NCBI GenBank assembly: GCA_021846985.1
Contig: JAJZVX010000001.1
Coordinates: 310,001 to 374,000 of the forward strand
Length of the DNA stretch: 64,000 nt
From: Acidobacteriota bacterium
GTDB lineage: Bacteria > Acidobacteriota > Terriglobia > Terriglobales > Acidobacteriaceae
Direction: 5' to 3'
Part shown: in pieces, positions 41,712 to 51,199 of the stretch
Position numbering within the stretch: position 1 is the stretch's first letter
How the letters are laid out: every line of letters starts with the position of its first letter
Notes under the pieces: model-generated
The model's input: the letters and a program-made list of their open reading frames with translations, nothing else
Database searches by the model: none
Told to the model about the DNA's origin: nothing
Program-made: the position numbers and the translations under genes

Positions 41712-43726
41712 GCCTGGCCTCCTTTCAGAGCGGCAGGTTTCTGACTGGGCATCAGAGCGATGACGGTGCCGAGGCACATCAGCGCAACGCCGGCCCAAAT
41801 CCAACTGACGAGCGGATTGAGAAAGGCCTTGATGATGGGCTGTCCGGTGTCGGGGTTGGCGCCTTCGTAGACCACATAGAGATCCCATCCCGGAACGGAG
41901 TGAATGGCCACCATGGTTTGGGGCTGCTGGCTGGCCGTGTAGACGCGTTTTTCCGGGTTCATCTGAAACGCGCGCTTCCCGTCCCGGTAGACGTCGAGCA
42001 TGGCGTACTCGGAGTCGTAGTTGGGATTGGCGTCCTGGGTAAAGCCGGTGCACACCAGGGTGTAGGGGCCGATGGGCATCTTGGAGCCGAGCGCCAGTTC
42101 CTGCTCCTGGCTGCGATTGAAGGCCGCTCCGGCCAGTCCGACGACTACGATAACCACGCCGACATGGACGATGTAGCCGCCATAACGGCGGGTATTGCGG
42201 CGGATCAAGGCGAAGATGGAGACGAAGAGGTTGCCGCCGGTTTGCCGGGAGATGACTTTGGCGCCGCGGAGGAATTCCACCACCACGGCGGTGACCACGG
42301 CGGCGGCGAGGACAAAGGCGACCAGCGCGTAAAAGTCACCACGGTCGAATGTGCCGTTGTTCCAGGGGCGGATGCCGGCGGCAAGACAACCGATGACCGT
42401 TAGCCAGAGAACCACGACCGGCGCCACGAAGTTGCGGCGGATGCTCCTGAAGGACGAGGCGCGCCACGGCAGCAGGGGCCCCACGCCGGTGAGAAAGATC
42501 AGAAAGAGTCCGATGGGCACGGCCACGCGGTTAAAGAAGGGCGCTCCGACGGTGACTTTACTGCCCTGGACGAACTCGCTGAGGATGGGGAAGAGCGTGC
42601 CCCAGAGGATGACGAAGCAGGCCGTGAGCAAAACCAGATTGTTGAAGAGGAAGCTGGATTCGCGGCTGACGAGGGATTCGAGCTGGCGTTCGCTCTCCAG
42701 GTGCCGATGCTGAAGGATGTAGGTGAAGATGCAGACGGCAAGCACCAGCAACATGAAGACCAGAAACCAGTTGCCGATGGAGGACTCAGCAAAGGCATGG
42801 ACGGAGCTGACCAAGCCTCCACGGGTGAGCGTGGTGCCCAGCAGAGTGAGCAGGAAGGTGGAGAAGATGAGCCAGATGTTCCAGCTTTTCATCATGCCCC
42901 GTTTTTCCTGCATCATGACAGAGTGGAGAAAGGCGGTGCCGGTGAGCCATGGCATCAGACTGGCATTTTCCACCGGATCCCATCCCCAGTAGCCGCCCCA
43001 GCCGAGCACGGCGTAGGCCCAGTGCATACCAAGAAAGATGCCGAGGGTGAGGAAGAGCCAGGTGACCATGGTCCAGACGCGGGTGATTTTGATCCATCTC
43101 TCGCCGGGGTAGCGCATCATGAGGGCGCCGAGGGCGAAGGCGAAGGGGACGGAGAAGCCGACATAGCCGAGGTAGAGCAGGGGCGGATGGATGACCATCT
43201 CCGGGTACTGGAGCAGGGGATTGAGGCCGAATCCATCCTGCGGGACCGCGCCCTGCGTAAGCGCAAAGGGAGGCGCGGCGAAGACGAGGATAGCGAGGAA
43301 GAAGACCTGCACCGCGGCGATAATGGTTCCCGCGTAGGCGTAGAGCTTGACGTCGGTTTTGTGCCGGAGGCGGAGGATGAAGCCGAAGGTACCGAGCAGC
43401 CACGCCCAGAGGAGCAGCGAGCCTTCCTGGCCGCTCCAGAGGGCGGCGAATTTGTAGGCCGCGGGCAGGTCGCGGTTGGAGTGCTCGAGGATGTAGGTGA
43501 TGGAAAAATCGTTGGCAAAGACCGACCAGATGAGCGCAAAAGCGGCAGCGGAGACGGCCACAAAGCCGGCAATGCCGGCGCGGCGGGCGGTGTCGGCAAG
43601 ACGCTCGGGCGCAATGCGCGAAGACTGGCCCGTGGCGAGAAGCCGGAGGGCCACCGCCCCGGCCAGAAGGTTATAGGCTGCGAGCGCCAGCGCAATAAGA
43701 AGAGCCAGACTTCCGAAGGTCGCCAC
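41708..43726 (-). CDS. ccmF: CcmF-type heme lyase subunit, second copy
   Basis: 672 aa, polytopic. It has WGGYWGWDPVENASLMPW (heme WWD domain), QEGSLLLWAWLL, and the C-terminal VAIHSVPGWDLYVVYEGANPDTGQPIIKAFLNPL. It is about 20 aa shorter than the copy at 14566-16644 and parallel to it throughout. First gene of ccmF-ccmH-ccmI cluster 2, with a perfect CRP-type palindrome 176 bp upstream. A ~380-bp internal stretch matches the other ccmF nearly base for base. Confidence 0.95.
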   Translation of the reverse strand: MATFGSLALLIALALAAYNLLAGAVALRLLATGQSSRIAPERLADTARRAGIAGFVAVSAAAFALIWSVFANDFSITYILEHSNRDLPAAYKFAALWSGQEGSLLLWAWLLGTFGFILRLRHKTDVKLYAYAGTIIAAVQVFFLAILVFAAPPFALTQGAVPQDGFGLNPLLQYPEMVIHPPLLYLGYVGFSVPFAFALGALMMRYPGERWIKITRVWTMVTWLFLTLGIFLGMHWAYAVLGWGGYWGWDPVENASLMPWLTGTAFLHSVMMQEKRGMMKSWNIWLIFSTFLLTLLGTTLTRGGLVSSVHAFAESSIGNWFLVFMLLVLAVCIFTYILQHRHLESERQLESLVSRESSFLFNNLVLLTACFVILWGTLFPILSEFVQGSKVTVGAPFFNRVAVPIGLFLIFLTGVGPLLPWRASSFRSIRRNFVAPVVVLWLTVIGCLAAGIRPWNNGTFDRGDFYALVAFVLAAAVVTAVVVEFLRGAKVISRQTGGNLFVSIFALIRRNTRRYGGYIVHVGVVIVVVGLAGAAFNRSQEQELALGSKMPIGPYTLVCTGFTQDANPNYDSEYAMLDVYRDGKRAFQMNPEKRVYTASQQPQTMVAIHSVPGWDLYVVYEGANPDTGQPIIKAFLNPLVSWIWAGVALMCLGTVIALMPSQKPAALKGGQA

Positions 43727-44078
43727 TCAGGGTTCTCCCGTCGCATTCGATTGAAGCCGCTCCATCTGCCCTCAACAGCGCGTGCCTTGCAGGGAAGATT
43801 CGGGGAAGCGCTCCGGGTTTCCACGGCGTATTTCGCCCATGGACGGGGAGCCAGGCGGCTTCTCGACAGGTTCATTTTCTATCCTCGGGTCTCGTTTGAC
43901 CTGTGATCTATCTCACACGCCAAAAGGGGGAAAGAAACCGCGTTCGCAACGAATTTTCAAGCGAGAATTCGGGCTGCGAGGCTTTGTGCTCTTGCGATCA
44001 TGCGCTTGGCAGGGAGGGATAATTTCACTATTGGAGCAGGCATTGCATTAGTTAACGCCATCGTCCAGACGCCGCAAC
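43727..44078. other. Upstream region of the second ccm cluster
   Basis: 352 bp between the end of uvrB and the start of ccmF (both minus strand). It contains the CRP-type palindrome at 43902-43917. No gene and no terminator for uvrB could be seen; a locally AT-rich patch lies around 43940-44050. Confidence 0.55.
43902..43917. promoter_or_regulatory. CRP/FNR-superfamily operator (TGTGA-N6-TCACA)
   Basis: TGTGATCTATCTCACA matches the CRP consensus at both half-sites with a 6-bp spacer. It lies 176 bp upstream of the second ccmF start and downstream of uvrB, so ccm cluster 2 is the only plausible target. It parallels the site at 16736-16751 upstream of cluster 1. Confidence 0.68.
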
Positions 44079-46070
44079 TTAGCCGAAGAGAAACTCTTTG
44101 TCACGCAGGTCTTTGATGGTGTCGCGGAGTTTGGCGGCTTTTTCGAATTCAAAGCGCTTCGCGCTCTCACGCATCTCCGATTCGAGCTTGGAAATATAGG
44201 CGTCGAGCTCTTCCTGCGACTTGAACTCAGGGATGTCGGCCGTGTCTTCCTCGGCAATCTCGCCGTACTCGGCCTTGAGGATGTGCGCAAGGCCCATATC
44301 GACGTGGCTGACGATGGATTGCGGAGTGATGCCGTTTTCCTCGTTATAGGCCTTCTGGATGGCGCGGCGGCGGTCGGTTTCGTCGATGGCGCGGCGCATG
44401 GAGTCGGTGACGGTGTCGGCGTAGAGAATGGCGCGGCCCTGGGCATGACGAGCGGCACGGCCCATGGTCTGGATGAGCGAGCCGGAGGAGCGCAGGAAGC
44501 CCTCCTTGTCGGCATCGAGGATGGCGACGAGGGAGACCTCGGGCAGGTCGAGGCCTTCACGCAGCAGGTTGATGCCGATAAGGACGTCAAACTCGCCTCT
44601 GCGCAGGCCGGCGAGGAGCTTGACGCGCTCGAGAGTCTCGATCTCGGAGTGCATGTAGCGGCAGCGCACACCCACTTCCGTGTAGTAGCCGGCCAGGTCT
44701 TCGGCCATGCGCTTGGTAAGGGTGGTGACGAGGACGCGCTCGTTGCGTTGGGCACGGTCGCGGATTTCGGCGAGGAGGTCGTCGATCTGGCCCTTGACGG
44801 GGCGGATCTCCACTTGCGGATCGACGAGGCCGGTGGGACGGATAACCTGCTCGATGACGACGCCGGCCGAGCGGGTGAGCTCGTAGGGACCAGGCGTGGC
44901 GGAGACGTAGATGGTCTGGTGGACGCGGTTTTCGAACTCGTCGAAGGTGAGGGGGCGGTTGTCCATGGCCGAGGGCAGACGAAAGCCGTAATCGACGAGG
45001 GTCTGCTTGCGGCTGCGGTCGCCGTGCCACATGCCATGGACCTGGGGAATGGTGGCATGGCTCTCGTCGACGAAGAGCAGGAAGTCGCGGGGGAAGTAGT
45101 CGAGGAGGGTCGGCGGAGGCTCGCCGGGCAGGCGTCCGGAGAAGTGGCGGGAGTAGTTCTCAATGCCGTGGCAGTAGCCCATGGATTTGATCATTTCGAG
45201 ATCGAAGCGGGTGCGCTGGTGGACACGCTGGGCCTCGACCATGCGGCCCTCCGATTCGAGGCGGGCGACCCATTCGTTGAGCTCGGCGGTGATGGATTCG
45301 ATGGCCTCGGTCTTGCGCTCAGGCTGCACCACGTAGTGGCTTTTGGGATAGATGGGCAGGCGTGAGTATTTCTGCTTGACGGTGCCGAAGAGGGGATCGA
45401 TTTGCGCGAGGGATTCGATCTCGTCACCGAACATCTCGATGCGGTAGGCGCACTCATCGTAGGTGGGGAAGACCTCAATCAGGTCGCCGCGGACGCGGAA
45501 GACGCCGCGGCGAAAGTCGGTGTCGTTGCGTTCGTAAAGGATTTCGACAAGCCGGCGCGTGATGTCTTTGCGGCTGATGCGCTGGCCTTTTTCCAGCAGC
45601 AGCAGCATGCCAAAATAGGCCTCGGGCGAGCCCAGGCCGTAGATGCAACTGACGGAGCTGACGATGATGGAGTCGCGGCGCTCGAAGAGCGAGCGGGTGG
45701 CGGAGAGGCGCAGCTTGTCGAGCTCGTCGTTGATGGTGGCTTCTTTTTCGATGTAGAGGTCGCCAGCGGGGATGTAGGCTTCGGGTTGGTAATAGTCGTA
45801 GTAACTGACGAAGTATTCGACGGCGTTGGAGGGGAAGAACTGCTTGAACTCGTGGTAGAGCTGGGCGGCGAGAGTCTTGTTGTGAGCCAGAATGAGGGCG
45901 GGCCGGTTGCAGCTCTCAATGACTTTGGCCATGGTGAAGGTTTTGCCGGAGCCGGTGACGCCGAGCAGAACCTGGTGCTGCTCGCCCGCGGCCAGGCCTT
46001 GGACGAGCTCATGGATGGCGCGCGGCTGGTCGCCTTTGGGTTGATAGCTGGTGACCAGTTGAAAGTCCAT
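44079..46070 (-). CDS. uvrB: Excinuclease ABC subunit B
   Basis: 663 aa from ATG 46070; the track's TTG at 46076 adds two residues. [18 protein letters not shown] (Walker A), [22 protein letters not shown] (the beta-hairpin that probes DNA), [13 protein letters not shown] (motif II), and helicase motifs [18 protein letters not shown]-terminal UVR domain ([28 protein letters not shown]) binds UvrC/UvrA. UvrB verifies damage and loads UvrC in nucleotide excision repair. It is divergent from cyaY, with a 121-bp shared upstream region. Confidence 0.97.
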   Translation of the reverse strand: MDFQLVTSYQPKGDQPRAIHELVQGLAAGEQHQVLLGVTGSGKTFTMAKVIESCNRPALILAHNKTLAAQLYHEFKQFFPSNAVEYFVSYYDYYQPEAYIPAGDLYIEKEATINDELDKLRLSATRSLFERRDSIIVSSVSCIYGLGSPEAYFGMLLLLEKGQRISRKDITRRLVEILYERNDTDFRRGVFRVRGDLIEVFPTYDECAYRIEMFGDEIESLAQIDPLFGTVKQKYSRLPIYPKSHYVVQPERKTEAIESITAELNEWVARLESEGRMVEAQRVHQRTRFDLEMIKSMGYCHGIENYSRHFSGRLPGEPPPTLLDYFPRDFLLFVDESHATIPQVHGMWHGDRSRKQTLVDYGFRLPSAMDNRPLTFDEFENRVHQTIYVSATPGPYELTRSAGVVIEQVIRPTGLVDPQVEIRPVKGQIDDLLAEIRDRAQRNERVLVTTLTKRMAEDLAGYYTEVGVRCRYMHSEIETLERVKLLAGLRRGEFDVLIGINLLREGLDLPEVSLVAILDADKEGFLRSSGSLIQTMGRAARHAQGRAILYADTVTDSMRRAIDETDRRRAIQKAYNEENGITPQSIVSHVDMGLAHILKAEYGEIAEEDTADIPEFKSQEELDAYISKLESEMRESAKRFEFEKAAKLRDTIKDLRDKEFLFG

Positions 46071-46191
46071 GGGCAAATTATACGATGCATGGCGAAGACG
46101 TGGCGAAGATAAGGTGCGGCCAGTTCTCGATTTATCGACGGGCCAAGAGCGATTTGTCCCGCCGGAACAAAGGGCTTGCTACACTGAGGCC

Positions 46192-46515
46192 ATGATGGAA
46201 GAGCAGGAATTTCGACGGCGGGCCGAAAAGGCCATTGAAGAGCTGAAGCAGCACCTGATTGCGCGCGAAGAAGAAGTGGATGCCGGTTTCGAAGTGGAAG
46301 AACAGTCAGGAGTTCTGAATGTTTCGTTCGACGATCCGGCGGGCAAGTTTGTGATTACGCCGAATGCGCCGGTCCGGCAGATCTGGATATCGGCCCTGGC
46401 GACAAGCTTCAAGCTGGACTGGAACGCAGCGGCGGAGAACTTCGTACTTTCCAGGACAGGAGAGGCGATGATTCCGCTTGTCGACCGGCTGATCGAAGAG
46501 CACAAGGAAGGATAG
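46192..46515 (+). CDS. cyaY: Frataxin/CyaY iron-sulfur assembly protein
   Basis: 107 aa from ATG 46192 (a second ATG follows directly). The frataxin fold is recognisable: an acidic first helix (MEEQEFRRRAEKAIEELKQHL...EEEVDAGFEVEEQ), then the strand block GVLNVSFDDPAGKFVITPNAPVRQIWISALATSFKLDW, and the C-terminal helix. CyaY binds iron through the acidic ridge and modulates IscS-driven Fe-S cluster assembly. Monocistronic and divergent from uvrB. Confidence 0.9.
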   Translation: MMEEQEFRRRAEKAIEELKQHLIAREEEVDAGFEVEEQSGVLNVSFDDPAGKFVITPNAPVRQIWISALATSFKLDWNAAAENFVLSRTGEAMIPLVDRLIEEHKEG

Positions 46516-46569
46516 AGCCAGCCTTCAGCATCGTGTCTTCACGGCTGCGCAGAACGCCGCTCCATTTGC

Positions 46570-46590
46570 GCATCCGTTTGTTTCGGATGC
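46570..46590. repeat. Inverted repeat after cyaY
   Basis: GCATCCG, a 7-nt T/G loop, CGGATGC. It has no T-run on either side, so it is only a possible structure between the convergent cyaY and pstS genes. Confidence 0.45.
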
Positions 46591-46604
46591 GGCCTGCCGG
46601 GTGC

Positions 46605-46644
46605 AAAAAAGAATACCGGTTGCTCCTGGAGGAGAAACCGGTAT
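46605..46644 (-). terminator. Rho-independent terminator after pstS
   Basis: Long hairpin with arms ATACCGGTT (46613-46621) and AACCGGTAT (46636-46644), plus an inner CTCC/GGAG stem. On the minus strand it is followed by six T (the A-run at 46605-46610). It lies 23 bp beyond the pstS stop. Confidence 0.85.
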
Positions 46645-46667
46645 CCCCAAGCCCCACAAGCGCGGGA

Positions 46668-47669
46668 CTACTGCAGTGAGTAGATTTTGCTGAGGACTTT
46701 CTCCGCCACGTTGGAGGGCAGCGGCGCGTAGGAGAGCGCGGACACTTCGCTCTCGCCGGACTTGACGATCCAACTCAGCATGTCCTTGAGCACCCGGCGC
46801 CTCGCCGGGTCGTTGCCCTGCACCGGAATCAGGAGGTAAGTGAAGCTCGATATGGGGTAGGCGTTCTTGCCCGGTGCATTGGTAATGGAGACACGGAAGT
46901 CGGCGGGCATGGACTTGAGGCTGGCCGCGGCTTCGGTGACGCCGGGGATCGAGGCGGTAACCCAGGTGCCGGCGGCATTCCGGATGGCGCCGAAGGAGAT
47001 GTGATTTTGCAGGGCGTAGATCAACTCGACATAGCCGATGGCGCCGGGCAACTGGCGCACGAGACCGGCTACGCCTTCATTGCCTTTGCCGCCGACGCCG
47101 ACCGGCCAACTGGGCGAGGTGCCGCTGCCAGGGCCGGTGGCCCATGTCTTGCTGACTTTGCTCAGATAGTCTGTGAAGATGAAGCTGGTGCCCGATCCAT
47201 CCGACCGGTGGACCACGATGATCTTTTGATCGGGCAGCTTCACGCCGGGGTTGTCACCGGCGATGCGCGCATCATCCCAGTTGGTGATCTTGCCTAGGTA
47301 GATATCCGCCAGGAGTTCGCCGCTAAAGCGCAGATTTTCAGCGCCGGGAACGTTGAAAACGGGAACAACTGCGCCGAGTACGGTGGGGATGTGGATGAGC
47401 TTGACCTTGGAGGAGGCCAGCATAGCGTCAGTCATCGGCATGTCGGAAGCGCCGAAATCCACAACACCCGAGGTGACCTGGCGAATGCCTCCACCCGAGC
47501 CGATCGACTGATAGTTCACTTCCACGCCAGGATGCGCTGCACTGTATTCGCTAAACCACTTGGAATAAATCGGGTAAGGAAAGGTCGCGCCCGCGCCGGT
47601 CAATTTCTGTGCCTGGGCGTAGCCCAAGGCAAATGCGAACAAACCGATGACAAACAACGTTTTTTTCAC
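46668..47669 (-). CDS. pstS: Phosphate ABC transporter substrate-binding protein PstS
   Basis: 333 aa from a GTG at 47669, chosen because GGAAG lies 8 bases upstream and the signal peptide starts KKTLFVIGLFAFALGYAQA. PstS motifs: LTGAGATFPYPIYSKWF, YQSIGSGGGIRQVTSGVVDFGASDMPM, IVVHRSDGSGTSFIFTDYL and GAIGYVELIYAL; the Ser/Thr/Asp/Arg phosphate ligands are in these loops. It is a periplasmic binding protein for high-affinity phosphate uptake. No pstCAB follows; a terminator closes the transcript, so it is a single-gene unit. PhoRB are encoded about 5 kb away and probably control it. Confidence 0.93.
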   Translation of the reverse strand: MKKTLFVIGLFAFALGYAQAQKLTGAGATFPYPIYSKWFSEYSAAHPGVEVNYQSIGSGGGIRQVTSGVVDFGASDMPMTDAMLASSKVKLIHIPTVLGAVVPVFNVPGAENLRFSGELLADIYLGKITNWDDARIAGDNPGVKLPDQKIIVVHRSDGSGTSFIFTDYLSKVSKTWATGPGSGTSPSWPVGVGGKGNEGVAGLVRQLPGAIGYVELIYALQNHISFGAIRNAAGTWVTASIPGVTEAAASLKSMPADFRVSITNAPGKNAYPISSFTYLLIPVQGNDPARRRVLKDMLSWIVKSGESEVSALSYAPLPSNVAEKVLSKIYSLQ

Positions 47670-47846
47670 GTATGTCTTCCTTTCAGATGACCTGCCGTAA
47701 ACCATTGTCCACGGGAAATGTTACGGGGATTTGAACAAGAGATTGGATTTCGACCGCTTTCGCAAGGGGGAAAAAGAGAGAAAGGGCGGCAAGAAGGTGC
47801 GTCGAGCGTTTCTCCGTTTCTCGGTCCGCTCAAGCGGGTGCGGTGA

Positions 47847-49958
47847 TCAGGGTTCGGCGCGCTGGCGCCACTTGGCGGCAAGGCCAGGATCGGCGAGAAC
47901 CTTGATGTAGACTCCGCCGACGACGGAACGCGCCTGGAAGGCCATCTGCTTGCCGTTGACGGTGTCGTACCAGTCGGTGAGGGGCACGCGGGTGGGGCCT
48001 TCATTGATCCAGCGGCCGATGGGCTCCATGAAAGCGGCAAACGGGTCAGAGGCGCCGGTTTGAGAGCGACCGGACAGGGTAGCGGTCCAGATTTCCCAGT
48101 CGAGCTTGGTGTAGGTCTTGCGGTTGTCGAGGGGCAGGCCGAAGCGGTTGAGGTGGCGGAGATAGAAGGCGACTTCGGTCTTGCGTACTGATTCCGGAAA
48201 GAGATGGAAGCCGAGGATCTGGTCCCAGACAAGGTTGTATTTCTGGCTCCAGGTGCCGGGTTTGTCGAAGGCGAGTTTATAGTGGTCGCCGTCGCGAGCC
48301 ATGGTTTCCCATTGGGCAGCCATCTGGGCGGCGAGGCGGGAGTAAGTCTGCGCGATCTCCGGTTTGCCGAGGCCCTGGGCCATGGCGGCGTAGGCGGCAA
48401 GGCCTTCGATGGCCTTGATGGAGAGGTTGGCGTTGTGGGCCAGATGGCCGGCGAAGTCGTCTGTGGAAAGCTGATTGGCCGGATCGAGGCCCTTGTCGCG
48501 CAGATATTCGGCCCAGGCGGTGAACTGCGGCCAATACTGGCGGATGAAGTCCCAGTTGCCGATTTCGCGGCTCATGGCGGCGGCCATGATGAGCATGTTG
48601 CCGCTCTCTTCTACCGGCATCTGGTCTTCTTCGGTACGTTCGCCGCCGCCGTAAACCTGGCCGTCGGCCAGCGGATAGGTGCCGAGGTCGTGCGGCGCGA
48701 AGGGCCACTTCCAGCGTGGAAGAGCGGCGTATTCGAGCACGGGCTTCAACTGGGCCTGAAGCAGCACGGGATTGAAGAACAGAAAGAAAGGCGAGGAGGG
48801 ATAGAGCACGTCGACGGTGGAGATGCAGCCGTTGGAGAAGTTCTCCTTGGGAAAGAGCAGCGGTGTGCCGTCCACATCCGCGGCGAAGCCGTGCGCGGCG
48901 AGCGTCTGCCGAAAGGCCAGGATGGCGAGCTGGGCGTAGGCCGGGCCGCCGGCCTTTTTGAGGTCGGCGGTCAGATCGGCATCGAAGCGCTCACCGCGGG
49001 CTTCGAGGCTGGGATACTGGCTTTCAGCAGTAGCGAGCATTTGCTGTACCGTCATGCCGTTGCGCTGCCAGTAGGGACGGAGCTTCCGGCCGAGGTACTC
49101 GATGGCGTAGTCCTCTGTGTAGGCGAGCAGCAGATGGCGGCTGACCGGCTGGGCGGAGAGGCGGCCCATGGGCAGCAGCACGGCGAGATGCGCGGCGTCT
49201 CCGCCGGGAATCCGCGCCTGCGCGCGGCGGGGCATGTCCATCTCGTCGGCATAGGGCAACTGGCCGGTGGCGGCGAAGGCACTGAGCGCGTTGTGCGCAA
49301 GGACGGTTTGGGCGGCGTCGCGGCCGGGAACGGCGAGATGAAAGTAGCCCCAGTCGATGCGGAGGTCGTCTCCGGGCCGGTTGAGGATGCGCTGATCGCG
49401 CGAGCCGACGTTGAGCACGGTAAGCCCGGAGGCGCAGGCTCGTCCCCAGGTTACTTCCTGGCTGGCGGTGTTCACGGCCATGACCGGATCCACGTCGATC
49501 AGGATGGAGAGGTCGCGGCTGCCCTGGCCGCTGGCGCTGAACGAGAGATAAGTGACGGGACGGGAGAGCGTATCAAGATCGCGCGGGAAAGCCGGCGTGA
49601 AGAAGGTGACGGTGAGCGTGACCTGATCGGCCTGGAATCGATAAATGGAACGGGTGGGTGTGAGCTGGAGGGAAACCTGCCGCATGGCGGGCAGATGGCG
49701 CGGCTCGGCGCCCATGAAGCGGTAGGTTTTGCCCTCGATGCGGGCCAGGCCGTGGATGGGCTGCGGCGTGCCGGTCCAGTGCCGGGTGTCTTCGGCGGTG
49801 AGCTTGTCCGCCATGGACCATACGCTGAAATAGGGATTGTGCGCGATGAGCGGAACGGCAGGCGGGCGCTGCTGCGCGGCGGCCACAGAGGTTGCCACGA
49901 CGATCGCAACGAGGCATAAACAACGGGAGTATGAAAGCAGGGAAGGGATCGTTTTCAC
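47847..49958 (-). CDS. Secreted GtaA-like protein (DUF5127/DUF4965/DUF1793)
   Basis: 703 aa with a signal peptide (LCLVAIVVATSVAAAQQ). The N-terminal PLIAHNPYFSVWSMADKLTAEDTRHWTG block is DUF5127-like. The central and C-terminal part is the six-hairpin region annotated DUF4965/DUF1793 in fungal glutaminase A: FPKENFSNGCISTVDVLYPSSPFFLFFNP, FAPHDLGTYPLADGQVYGGGERTEEDQMPVEESGNMLIM and DDFAGHLAHNANLSIKAIEGLAAYA. Bacterial members may be glycoside-hydrolase-like rather than glutaminases. Periplasmic or extracellular; monocistronic. Confidence 0.85.
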   Translation of the reverse strand: MKTIPSLLSYSRCLCLVAIVVATSVAAAQQRPPAVPLIAHNPYFSVWSMADKLTAEDTRHWTGTPQPIHGLARIEGKTYRFMGAEPRHLPAMRQVSLQLTPTRSIYRFQADQVTLTVTFFTPAFPRDLDTLSRPVTYLSFSASGQGSRDLSILIDVDPVMAVNTASQEVTWGRACASGLTVLNVGSRDQRILNRPGDDLRIDWGYFHLAVPGRDAAQTVLAHNALSAFAATGQLPYADEMDMPRRAQARIPGGDAAHLAVLLPMGRLSAQPVSRHLLLAYTEDYAIEYLGRKLRPYWQRNGMTVQQMLATAESQYPSLEARGERFDADLTADLKKAGGPAYAQLAILAFRQTLAAHGFAADVDGTPLLFPKENFSNGCISTVDVLYPSSPFFLFFNPVLLQAQLKPVLEYAALPRWKWPFAPHDLGTYPLADGQVYGGGERTEEDQMPVEESGNMLIMAAAMSREIGNWDFIRQYWPQFTAWAEYLRDKGLDPANQLSTDDFAGHLAHNANLSIKAIEGLAAYAAMAQGLGKPEIAQTYSRLAAQMAAQWETMARDGDHYKLAFDKPGTWSQKYNLVWDQILGFHLFPESVRKTEVAFYLRHLNRFGLPLDNRKTYTKLDWEIWTATLSGRSQTGASDPFAAFMEPIGRWINEGPTRVPLTDWYDTVNGKQMAFQARSVVGGVYIKVLADPGLAAKWRQRAEP

Positions 49959-50247
49959 TGGCTGGCCTTTCCGCTCATGGAGTACAGGAGGAGCAGGGAA
50001 CCCACTGCCCGATTGAGCGCAGGTTTACTGCCCTTGGCATCCCCGTTGCAAGAATACTCGATTGCGCGGGGTGAAACGGCATGGTGAGTTAGGTATGGCC
50101 GGGCTTCTAAACTGGTGACAGTCGAGAGCGCCAGGCTCCTGAGACGATGCGTGCTGAAGACCGGAGGGGCGAATTGGAGATGGATGTTTTTGAGGCAGAG
50201 CCGCGGCCAGGCAGGCGGAACGATCCGTGGTTGCGGTTGGGGAGGTT

Positions 50248-51141
50248 ATGAAGTCATCCCTTTCTGATGTGGGCGCGATTGGGTTTGCGCTGTCCGGGTT
50301 CACCTTCTGGGTTCTGGGCGACAGCGCCATCAAGTACATGGGGAAGTATGGATTGCCGCCGTATGAGATGGTGGCGTTCCTGGGGCTCTTCATGGCGGTG
50401 TTTCTGGGCGCGTATGCGCTGGCGCGCGGCGAGGTGCGGGTGCTGCGGCCGCATCGGCTGAAGCGGCAGGTGGCGCGGGCATGCCTGGACATGACCAACA
50501 CGGTATGCGTGGTGGTGGCGCTGCGGCACCTGACGCTGACCATCTTCTACATCCTGGTTTTCATGGCTCCGATGGTGATTGCGCTGCTGTCGGCGCTGAC
50601 TCTGCGGGAGGGACTCTCGTGGCGGAGATGGGCGGCTATCTTCACCGGGTTTGCCGGGGTGGTGATCGCCGTGCACCCGTGGGGAAGCACGCGGGAAGGC
50701 GACTGGATCGGTTTTGCGGCGTGCATGATCTGCGTCGCCTGCTTCTCAGTGAATATGGTGTGGTCGCGGGTGCTGACGCGCACGGAGACGCCGGAAAGCC
50801 TGGCCTTCTTCTCGGGACTGGTGACGGCCGCGGTGGGGTTTGCGCTGATGCTGTTTCATGCCGTGCCCGTGACGCCGCTGCTGACGCTGGGACTGTTTGC
50901 GACCGGCTTGTTCTGGGCGGCGGGGACGCTGTGCTTCTATATTGCCGTGAAACATACCTCAGCGGCCAATGTGTCGCAGTACCACTACACGCAGTTGATT
51001 ACCGGCACGCTGGTGTCGTTCCTCGTCTGGCACGACAAGCCCGGATTCTTTGTGCTGGCAGGTGGGGCGCTGATTCTCGGGTCGGGACTTTACATTGCGA
51101 TGGCCGCGCAGAATCATGTGCCGTTGACAGAGGGAAGTTGA
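50248..51141 (+). CDS. DMT-superfamily (EamA) transporter
   Basis: 297 aa from ATG 50248 next to GGGGAGG; a GTG at 50227 is the track start. Ten predicted membrane helices in two EamA repeats, for example AIGFALSGFTFWVLGDSAIKYMG and ALLSALTLREGLSWRRWAAIFTGFAGVVIAV in the first, and FSVNMVWSRVLTRTETPESLAFFSG and GTLVSFLVWHDKPGFFVLAGGALILGSGLYI in the second. Inner-membrane exporter/permease of small metabolites; substrate unknown. Single gene, convergent with the TIM-barrel gene. Confidence 0.9.
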   Translation: MKSSLSDVGAIGFALSGFTFWVLGDSAIKYMGKYGLPPYEMVAFLGLFMAVFLGAYALARGEVRVLRPHRLKRQVARACLDMTNTVCVVVALRHLTLTIFYILVFMAPMVIALLSALTLREGLSWRRWAAIFTGFAGVVIAVHPWGSTREGDWIGFAACMICVACFSVNMVWSRVLTRTETPESLAFFSGLVTAAVGFALMLFHAVPVTPLLTLGLFATGLFWAAGTLCFYIAVKHTSAANVSQYHYTQLITGTLVSFLVWHDKPGFFVLAGGALILGSGLYIAMAAQNHVPLTEGS

Positions 51142-51199
51142 GGCGGGCATACGCGGCGCGCTGACGGGCGCCGCGCATGCCCGGGCGAAGCCGTTCCGG

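Noticed and set aside
47670-47846. Possible Pho box or tRNA T-arm upstream of pstS
   Set aside because: A GTTCAAATCC string is present but no paired T-stem or acceptor stem; direct repeats of a Pho box are not clear enough.
48204-49919. 571-aa plus-strand ORF
   Set aside because: Antisense to the GtaA-like gene, Gly/Glu/Val-rich shadow typical of high-GC DNA.
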